The notes under the pieces: generated by a model
Databases searched by the model: none
Told to the model about the DNA's origin: nothing
Seen by the model: the letters and a program-made list of their open reading frames with translations, nothing else
Shown: positions 56,964-64,000 of the stretch, piece by piece
Layout of the letters: every line of letters starts with the position of its first letter
How positions within the stretch are numbered: the first letter of the stretch is position 1
Origin: Thelonectria olida
Taxonomy: Eukaryota; Ascomycota; Sordariomycetes; Hypocreales; Nectriaceae
DNA: 64,000 nucleotides
NCBI GenBank assembly: GCA_020736575.1
Contig: JAGPYM010000030.1
Location: 62,001-126,000 of the forward strand
Reading direction: 5' to 3'
Position numbers and translations under genes: made by a program

Positions 56964-59543
56964 ATGGCTTGCCCGCATCTCGAATCGATCGGTATAGTTG
57001 ACCCCGCCAAGATTCGGCAGTCTCCAGAGCTTGAAGCTTGACGTTGGGAGCTGCAAGCTTGACATTTTCAAGTTTCTTTCGAGCTCCGCAACTGATGGCC
57101 GACCTCAAGGGCATAAAACTAATCGTTTCATCACTTAATAGGGCTCACGCCACCGACCCCCTTCCAATCCGTCTATCGTGAAGACTGCACCCAGTGCTTC
57201 GACTCCATCGTGAGGCGTCACCGCCCGCCGCCTCCCATTGTTTTACTGACCATTTCCTCCAGGACGACCCCGCCGGACTCGATGTCTGCCTCCAGTGTTT
57301 CAACGGCGGCTGTGCCAGCGACAGATTCCATAACAAACTTCACCACGTCCTCCAGGGTCACCCTCTTGCCCTGAATATCCGCCGATCCCGCAAGTTCGTT
57401 GTTCGAGATGAGCCCCCCGCCAAAATGTCAAAGCTGGCAATCACCGCCGAGACCGAAGAGGATCGATATGATACTGCCTTGGCTGTCAAGTGTCTCGAGT
57501 GCGAAACAGAACTAGACAAGACGAGCCCCAAGCTCGCTCCCATTGTCGACAGCATCTTGAAGGCCAATACCTTCTCTCGTAAAGAAGAAGTCAAGGCCTG
57601 GGAGCAAGAACTGACGAGCTGTGAACATATCCTGCTACTTCAGCAACACCCGCCTAGAAAAATTGAACAGGGTGCCCTAGGCCACTGCTTTGCTTGCGAC
57701 CTGAACGAGAACCTCTGGCTCTGTCTGGAGTGTGGCAATTTGGGATGCGGTCGTAAGCAAATGGGTGGTGTTGACGGAAATTCGCATGCCCTGGGCCATG
57801 CTCAAGAATCCGGCCATGGTACGGCCGTCAAGCTTGGCTCCATCACCCCCGAAGGCACCGCCGATGTCTACTGTTACAAGTGCGACGAGGAGCGCATCGA
57901 CGACAAACTGGGCGAGCACTTAGCGCATTGGGGAATTGTCCTTGCCGAGAGGCAAAAGACGGAAAAGAGTCTGACGGAAATGCAAATCGAACAAAACCTC
58001 AAGTGGGACTTTAGCATGACGACCGAGGACGGCAAGGAGCTCAAGCCCTTGTTCGGACCTGGTCTTACGGGCCTCAAGAACTTGGGTAACAGTTGTTATC
58101 TTGCGAGTATCCTGCAGTGTCTCTTCGACATGCCCTCCTTCCAGGAACGCTATTTCCGACCCAACGACGACTTACCCCTAATACAGGACCCTGCTGAGGA
58201 TCTGGAGACGCAACTGCGAAAGCTCGCCGATGGTCTGTGGTCAGGTCGATACTCCAAGCCCGATGCAGATGTCTCAGGCGAGTCCGGAATTACTCACCAG
58301 AAGGGTCTCGCACCTGCTATGTTCAAGCACCTGATCGGACGAGGGCACGAAGAGTTTTCGACAATGCGCCAACAGGATGCGTTTGAACTCCTTCAACACC
58401 TGTTCAAGCTCGTTACCCGCTCTCAGCACTCTGGTTTAAGTGATCCTACTCAGCAGTTCCGATTTGTGCTAGAGCAGCGCCTGCAGTGTTTAGGATGCAA
58501 GAAGGTCAGATACAGCACAAATGAACAAGACAACATATTCATCGATGTTCCTCTGGAGAAACTCCCTGCCGAGGAGGGCTCTGAAGCAAGTGCAGCGGCG
58601 TACAAGCCAGTTACTCTCAAGGAATGCCTCGACAACTTTACCGCGACTGAAAAGGTCGAGCTGACTTGCTCAGCGTGTGGAAGCAAGGATGGATATACCA
58701 AGCGATCCCTCTTCAAGACCCTGCCGGATGTTCTTGTGGTCAACGCAAGAAAGATGACGGTGGTAAATTGGGTTCCTATTAAGGTCGATGTTCCGGTCAT
58801 AGTCCCTGATGAGTCGTTTGCCTTGGACGAATACCTGTCTCAAGGCCTACAGCCGTCCGAGGAAGAACTTCCTGACGAGCCCGAGGCAAAGGCTCCTGCA
58901 TTCGTTCCTGATGCCAATGCGGTGGCTCAATTGGAGGCAATGGGTTTCCCTCGGAATCGCTGCGAGCGAGCTTTGCATGCCACCGGAAACTCAGACGCCA
59001 ATGCCGCCATGGAGTGGCTGTTTGGCCATATGGAGGATCCTGATATCGATGATCCCCTTGATTTAGGTGCACAGTCAGGTGGCGGCGACGCCTCGGCCGA
59101 CCCAGAGAAGATTGAGATGCTTGGGGCCATGGGTTTCGCTGCCCCCCAGGCTAAGAAGGCTCTCAAAGAGACCGGGGGTGATGTTGAACGAGCAGTTGAG
59201 TGGCTGTTCAGCCATCCCGATGATCAGGGGCTTGATGATGCTCCCTCGGATGCTCCTGTTTCTTCGGAGCCTGCTGGAAGTGCGAGTGTCCCTGCCAACT
59301 TCCAACTGCGCTCGATTGTGTGCCATAAGGGAACTAGTATTCATGCTGGGTAGGTTTTGACAATGTTACAGTGCCCAAGATTTATGAACTAACGGTACTT
59401 TTAGTCACTATGTCGCATTTGTTCGCAAATTGCTGGACAACGCCCCGACTTGGGTGCTCTTCAACGACGAAAAGGTTGTTGAAGCGCACGATGTCGAGGA
59501 GATGCGCAAGTTTGCATATGTCTACTTTTTCAAGAGGGTTTAA
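56964..59543 (+). CDS. UBP14: Ubiquitin carboxyl-terminal hydrolase UBP14 (USP5-like)
   Basis: Four exons (56964-56991, 57142-57209, 57263-59349, 59405-59543), 773 residues; yeast Ubp14 is similar in length. It disassembles free polyubiquitin chains. The 28-base first exon encodes MACPHLESIG and joins to LTPPTPFQSVYREDCTQC across a 150-base intron, matching the family N terminus. A cysteine-rich N-terminal zinc region (CLQCFNGGC) is followed by the ZnF-UBP domain (CFACDLNENLWLCLECGNLG to HALGHAQESGHG). The catalytic Cys box is GLTGLKNLGNSCYLASILQC (Cys310). Two UBA domains follow (QLEAMGFPRNRCERALHATG and EMLGAMGFAAPQAKKAL). The His box GHYVAFVRK (His729) lies on the last exon. Confidence 0.95.
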
Positions 59544-59897
59544 GTGAAGATTACCAACAACAGGATGAGGCGCAGAGGATTTGCTTTCGGTACTGGCAAG
59601 GGATGGATGTAGATGAGGACGAGGCGCAGAACACACGGAAAAGTTGTAGAACCACCTCACAGTAGATTTTGCAGAGAGTGGCAGCAGGTGCCGAATAGAT
59701 ACCAAAATATTGTACAGATCTGTCAACTTGCTTGCTGACCATGTATATGAATCAAGAAAAAATCCCCTTGGCGCCTCGAAACGCCAGCCTGGCCGTATGG
59801 CCTCTCTTTGGTCATTATGTATATCGTTCCGACTTTGGATATCCCACAAGTTGCAACACAACACTCCCTCTCTTCTACTCGTACCCTTGCAGTTTTA
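59544..59897. other. Intergenic, 3' flanks of UBP14 and MAD2
   Basis: About 350 bases between convergent stop codons. No gene recognised. Confidence 0.5.
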
Positions 59898-60782
59898 TTA
59901 CTCTGCCAGCCGGTAGCTCACCAGGGTATCGACGCGGTGATTTGCCGTGCTGAAGCCCCGGAGCTGCACCTTTTCGCCATTCTCAATCTCCTTGGCGTCC
60001 GAGTCGCCCCACTCGACGGGCACCTCGCTGTCGGCGTCGGCGTAGACGAGCACGTTGAAGGTGCAGTCGCCGTTGAGCTGGGGGAGGAAGGTGACGGAGG
60101 CAGTGATTTGGCGGAAGATGGCGGCGATTTCGGCCTGGATCTCGGCTTCCGTCTTGTCGGTCGCGGGGGGAGGCGCGCCGTTGCCGGCCGGGGCGGACGA
60201 GTTTTCCTGGTCGGCGGATTTGGAGGACTTGGACTTTTTGGAGGACTTTGTGGGTTGGAAGATTTGGACCTGGTCGTTTGGTTAGTTACGTGTGGATTTG
60301 GGTAGAGGAGGGGGGAGACGGACGTCGAATTGCCAGCGCTCAATGTGCTCGCCCGTGTCCTTGTCGGTGATGACGATGACGAGCTTTGAGATTTTGCCGC
60401 CGACCATCCACTTGTCTAGCTGCGACATGATCTTCTTGATGTAGGCCTTGACCTGGTCGTCGGCCGAGACGAGCATGTTGAGGCCATACTTCTTGACCGC
60501 CGTGAAGTCTTCGGCTGGGTAGACTCCTCGCTGGAACCTGCGGGGGTGTGTGTTAGTTGCTGCGCCGAGGGGATCGCGGATGGTGAGGGGGCGTACAGAA
60601 TCGTATGGATAGAGTACTGGAACTGTTGAGAAGGGGGTTAGCAGATGGACAACGGCATTGGCGAGCAATTTGGGTCTGGTTGGACGACATACGAATTCGG
60701 CGACTAGACGAGCGCTGCCCTTGAGGGAGAGCTTGTGGACCTTGGATTTGTCCTTGGTCTTTGATGATTCCTTGGACGACAT
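59898..60782 (-). CDS. MAD2: Mitotic spindle checkpoint protein MAD2 (HORMA domain)
   Basis: Four exons (60782-60693, 60622-60597, 60537-60324, 60269-59898), 233 residues, including a 26-base microexon. MAD2 inhibits APC/C-Cdc20 at unattached kinetochores. Landmarks: LKGSARLVAEFFQYSIHTIL, then FQRGVYPAEDFTAVKKYGLN, IMSQLDKWMVGGKISKLVIV, TGEHIERWQFDVQIF. The C-terminal safety-belt region is FRQITASVTFLPQLNG, CTFNVLVYADADSEVPVEW and HRVDTLVSYRLAE. A Lys/Ser-rich insertion (SSKKSKSSKSADQENSS) lengthens the loop relative to yeast. All phases agree. Confidence 0.95.
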
Positions 60783-61006
60783 TGTGTGCGTGGGTGGATG
60801 CGTGTGACGTGGCGTTTGTTGGAGAAAGAGGAGTGCAGGCTTGTTGGCGGACTTGGTGGTGTTGGTGATGCTGGACAGGAGGGGGCTATCAAGGGATTGT
60901 TTACTTTCGTCGTTGCGGGGTGGAACTTGGTTGTCGAGGTGAGTTCGGTGAGTGGTGGTCCGTGCGGAGGGGGTTCACCGAGGAGTGACTAATAGCGTAC
61001 ACGTGA
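60783..61006. other. Intergenic, MAD2 promoter
   Basis: Short region upstream of MAD2 up to the foldback element. The MITE starts 225 bases from the MAD2 ATG. Confidence 0.5.
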
Positions 61007-61498
61007 GGGGAAGTAATACCTGCACCGGGGGCGGTGCAAATAAGTCACATGACTTCGCGCACTGCTCCCGGTGCAAATAAGATTCGATATGTAAGCACGA
61101 TGGGTTTGAGTAAGAGATATCTCTTTTATCCAAAGGACCGGCATCTATTTATACAATTGAATAGATATAGTAATTTCCTATATATATTAGTATTAAATGT
61201 GACATACTACCAATATACCAGCCTACTTAAAGCTGTAAATAGCATATAATGCTTGCACGTGTGTCATCCAAACACTATAGCTATTATAATATAAGTAAAT
61301 AGCTTCACATCGTGTAGTATAAAGCAGGGCATTTCTCTCACAAGGAGCTCTCTATTCCTGTATCAAATTATTATAATAAAAGAGATATCTCTTACTCAAA
61401 CCCATCGTGCTTACATATCGGATCTTATTTGCACCGGGAGCGGTGCGCGAAGTCATGTGACTTATTTGCACCGCCCCCGGTGCAGGTATTACTCCCCC
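61007..61498. mobile_element. Foldback MITE, 492 bp with about 123-bp terminal inverted repeats
   Basis: Left arm 61007-61129 and right arm 61376-61498 are near-identical reverse complements, with only a few mismatches. The arms start ggggaagtaatacctgcacc and end at ctcttttat. Each holds nested palindromes (gcaccgggggcggtgc, agagatatctct). The 246-base middle is AT-rich with no open frame of note. A 6-bp direct repeat CGTGAG flanks the element (61002-61007, overlapping its first base by one, and 61500-61505) and may be a target-site duplication. It is non-autonomous. It lies between MAD2 and the ankyrin gene. Confidence 0.85.
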
Positions 61499-61553
61499 GC
61501 GTGAGGACTTCATGCATAACGAAGACAGGGCAAGCTTAGAATATCCTCCAACG

Positions 61554-64000
61554 TCACCAATTCACAAGGTCCATCCAGCTATCATCCACATCCTCTGCCT
61601 CAGTAACTTCGCCTATAATGCCACCCACTGCTACAGTCTTCGTGTCTCGCTCGGGATCTGGTGATAATGGCCGTGCCAGTATCTCATTATGCTTCTGAGC
61701 CAGAGTCTCCTGAGTTGCAATCTCCAACTGCAGCCGCGAAAAGAAGTCCTGTCCCATCTTGGACGACAGCCTCGCCGCAATCTGCACGTCGTCTTCCGTC
61801 CACGGCCGTGACTTGCGCAATAGACTTGCAACGCCCCCATGGTTATTCATTTCGGCATACAGTAAAGCCTGGACAAACTGTCGTTGCCCTTCACCCTCGT
61901 CTGTCTTCACCCCGTGCGCCAGAAGCAGCCCCACGACATCGATACGGCCTTGTTCAGCCGCGGCCTCGAGCGCTGTGCGTCCGTTGAGCTTTGCCCCTGC
62001 AGCGTCCACGTCGGCGTCTAGCTCAAGGAGGTGTTTCACGATCCCCAGGTATCCAGGCGCTGCTGCGACTTGGAGCGCCGTGGCGCCCGAGATACGTGCT
62101 GGGGGCGCGTTGATGTTGGCACCAGCTGCAATGAGCATGTCGATGGTTGTCGAGTTCCCCCGTTCAACGGCATGCTGTAAGGCTGTTCGTGGAGCGCCCG
62201 AGCTGTTGCTCCGCCAAGGTGCGGCTTGGTTTACATGGGCACCAGCGTCAATGAGCATCTTGACCATGTCCGTGTGATCCTTTCGAGCAGCAAGCTGAAG
62301 CACGGAATCCATCCGTCCTTGTGTGCTGTTTATATCAACTCCGCTATCGAGGAGCCTCTGAAGCGTAGCAGTCTTTCCGAGCACGATGGCCAGTTGAAGG
62401 GCAACGGTATCAGGCTTGTAGCCGTAGCATAGGAGCAGCTCGAGCGCCTCGGTGCTGTCGGCTTTGATAGCTCCAACAAGCACGCTGCATTTCCCCAGGA
62501 TGGCAGCCCGATACTTGTCCCATCGACCGTTATTGTAGACCTTGTCGGGTGCACGTAGAACACTTCGCCAATGATCAATAATCCAGTTCGACCTGTGGTG
62601 CGGGTCATGGATCAAGGAGTTTGTCTGCTGTGGAATCTCGCAGATGCTCGAGCTCCCGTCTATCTGGTATTCAAGCAGAGTTTTGAGAAGGTCTAGGCGA
62701 TTGTGGTAAGCAGTAACCACGACGGCATTGTTGAAATTCAGAGCCTCATCCGAGCTGGTCCGTTGTCGACCGAGGAGATTGCGTACAGTATCCAAGTTGA
62801 TGTCTTTGCGCGTTACCAGGCTCAACATCAACTCCAATAGAGGCTTCGTCCCAAATGATGCCCGACACTTGCCGAGAATCACATCTATCACATCATAGTT
62901 GCCTCCGGCACATGCCGCAGCGAGAGCATCTTCGCCGTTGGAGGATAAGTCCAAGACGTTGCTGTCGTGAAAGCCCATGTCTTCCACCATGGTGAGATTT
63001 CCAATTTCCAAAGCCAGCATGACATCCTCATCTTCTATCTTGGCCCCAGCTTTGAGAAGCGTGGATGCTGAAACATGAAGCTTGTTCCGGAGAGCAAGTT
63101 GAAGTGCTGATTCACCGAGCTTGCACTTCTCGTTAGCATCACCTCCATGATTCAAGATACGCTGCAGATTCAGGTGAAAGCGGACAGCTTGTATCACTTC
63201 CCCGCCCATCAGACGTGCCCCGTGAGCGAGCAGCAACCCGACACATTCCCCCCAACCAAGCTCCAAACTAATTTGGAGAGGCGTATATTCCGATGCCCAG
63301 CAAGATTCCGAAAATACCCTAGAGGTACAGGAGGAGAGCATGAACGAGTCATTCCAGAACCATTCAAAATCCGGCGTCGGAAGAATCGAGTAGTTGATGT
63401 CTGAGTGATTCACCAAGGCCTTCACCATGCCTAAATTACAATTCGCTGCCGCAATATGCAAGGCGGATGGCATTTCTCGATATCGTTTATGACTTTTCAT
63501 GACAGACGCTTTTGCTCCCAGATCCAACAGTATGGAACAACTAGCCAACTGGTTCGCTTCGGCCGCAGATAAAAGGGCAGAGATTCCCATACTGTTTTCC
63601 GCATTCATGTCGACACCACGGTCAAATAGGGCCTTGATATAGTCAGTCAGGCCACAGCGGGCTGCAGAAATGAGGACGTCGGGGTTGATTGGGTCGGTTG
63701 ACGGCTCGAGGGACAAGAGAAAATGGAAGACAGTTTCGTATTCCCTCTCACGCATTTCATTCAAGCGGGCTTCTTTCCCTTTCATGTTCACCCGCTTCGC
63801 TGAATGTGTACCCAAGGCAGCACAGACTAGAGGTGTCAGTCTTGAGAGGAGCCTGCTGGCCGTCACCTCGGGCTCGTAATATGAAGGATGCGGCCCAGAC
63901 CAAGTATATCCTGACCCATGCGTTGCCACAGACTTTGGAGACCAGTGCCGAATATCAGCGCCTTGTTCAACAAGATACTTGACAAGCGGAAGGTCACCGT
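61554..64000 (-). CDS. Ankyrin-repeat protein, 5' end beyond window
   Basis: An open frame runs to the window edge (815 codons inside, stop at 61554). Ankyrin repeats are scattered through the whole region: LPLVKYLVEQGADI at the edge, ALFDRGVDMNAENSMGISAL, SALHIAAANCNLGMVKALV, TPLQISLELGWGECVGLL, ESALQLALRNKLHVSAS, TLQRLLDSGVDINSTQGRM then DSVLQLAARKDHTDMVKMLI, TALQHAVERGNSTTIDMLIA, and TALEAAAEQGRIDVVGLLLA. The C-terminal tail is acidic (ITEAEDVDDSWMDL-like). In fungi such repeat tracts form the C-terminal sensor of NLR-like or NACHT proteins, but the N-terminal domains lie outside the window, so the class cannot be decided. Confidence 0.85.
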   Translation of the reverse strand, partial: GDLPLVKYLVEQGADIRHWSPKSVATHGSGYTWSGPHPSYYEPEVTASRLLSRLTPLVCAALGTHSAKRVNMKGKEARLNEMREREYETVFHFLLSLEPSTDPINPDVLISAARCGLTDYIKALFDRGVDMNAENSMGISALLSAAEANQLASCSILLDLGAKASVMKSHKRYREMPSALHIAAANCNLGMVKALVNHSDINYSILPTPDFEWFWNDSFMLSSCTSRVFSESCWASEYTPLQISLELGWGECVGLLLAHGARLMGGEVIQAVRFHLNLQRILNHGGDANEKCKLGESALQLALRNKLHVSASTLLKAGAKIEDEDVMLALEIGNLTMVEDMGFHDSNVLDLSSNGEDALAAACAGGNYDVIDVILGKCRASFGTKPLLELMLSLVTRKDINLDTVRNLLGRQRTSSDEALNFNNAVVVTAYHNRLDLLKTLLEYQIDGSSSICEIPQQTNSLIHDPHHRSNWIIDHWRSVLRAPDKVYNNGRWDKYRAAILGKCSVLVGAIKADSTEALELLLCYGYKPDTVALQLAIVLGKTATLQRLLDSGVDINSTQGRMDSVLQLAARKDHTDMVKMLIDAGAHVNQAAPWRSNSSGAPRTALQHAVERGNSTTIDMLIAAGANINAPPARISGATALQVAAAPGYLGIVKHLLELDADVDAAGAKLNGRTALEAAAEQGRIDVVGLLLAHGVKTDEGEGQRQFVQALLYAEMNNHGGVASLLRKSRPWTEDDVQIAARLSSKMGQDFFSRLQLEIATQETLAQKHNEILARPLSPDPERDTKTVAVGGIIGEVTEAEDVDDSWMDLVNW

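Noticed and set aside
59808..60305. 165-residue open frame antisense to MAD2
   Set aside because: Gly/Val-rich antisense of the MAD2 last exon; no independent support.
1..64000. tRNA, rRNA or snRNA genes
   Set aside because: No clover-leaf or conserved A/B box combination was recognised by eye; a tRNAscan-SE run would decide.

Overview
The window reads as nuclear DNA of a filamentous ascomycete, probably a Sordariomycete (Hypocreales-like; genus not determinable). Genes carry short introns of about 47-150 bases with GTRNGT donors, CTAAC-type branch sites and AG acceptors. They encode fungal families (RFT1, DBP3, UBP14, MAD2, LDB19-type arrestin, Zn2Cys6 regulator, HET and HNH proteins). AT-rich stretches contain transposon reading frames in which glutamine codons have become TAA/TAG, the mark of repeat-induced point mutation (RIP). 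Gene models were built by hand from the sequence; introns were accepted only where phases agree across exons.

Layout. 1-9 kb: an AIG1-like P-loop GTPase (-) divergent from an Hsp70-like ATPase (+), an SRPK-type kinase relic, an LDB19-type arrestin (-) and a hairpin-rich spacer. 9.7-23 kb: mostly housekeeping genes: RFT1 (+) converging on DBP3 (-), a multi-pass membrane protein, a single-pass Ser/Thr-rich surface protein, a CinA-like amidase, a GNAT acetyltransferase, and a small secreted Thr/Pro-rich protein with a six-cysteine core. 23.5-30 kb: a DUF7580-like/nucleoside-phosphorylase fusion (-) divergent from a long zinc-finger protein (+). 30-44 kb: class III aminotransferase, C2H2 regulator, RidA-like protein, F-box protein, MFS transporter converging on a Zn2Cys6 regulator, and a FAD monooxygenase.

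44-56.5 kb is a degraded accessory block: a truncated membrane-protein paralogue, a broken Rho-type GTPase, a RIP-mutated hAT transposase, an AT-rich desert with a probable LTR, a multi-exon membrane protein next to a 50-base direct repeat, an HNH-domain gene with a frameshift and a HET-domain gene with a one-base deletion. 57-61 kb returns to core genes (UBP14, MAD2). A 492-base foldback element (MITE) follows, then an ankyrin-repeat gene that leaves the window.

Gene cooperation is mostly not visible. The clearest candidate linkages are the MFS transporter with the Zn2Cys6 regulator (stop codons 17 bases apart) and the divergent pair at 26.6 kb. Many accessory genes belong to families seen in fungal self/non-self recognition or NLR-like repertoires (HET, PNP-fusion, ankyrin, AIG1-like GTPase, Hsp70-like), and several are broken.
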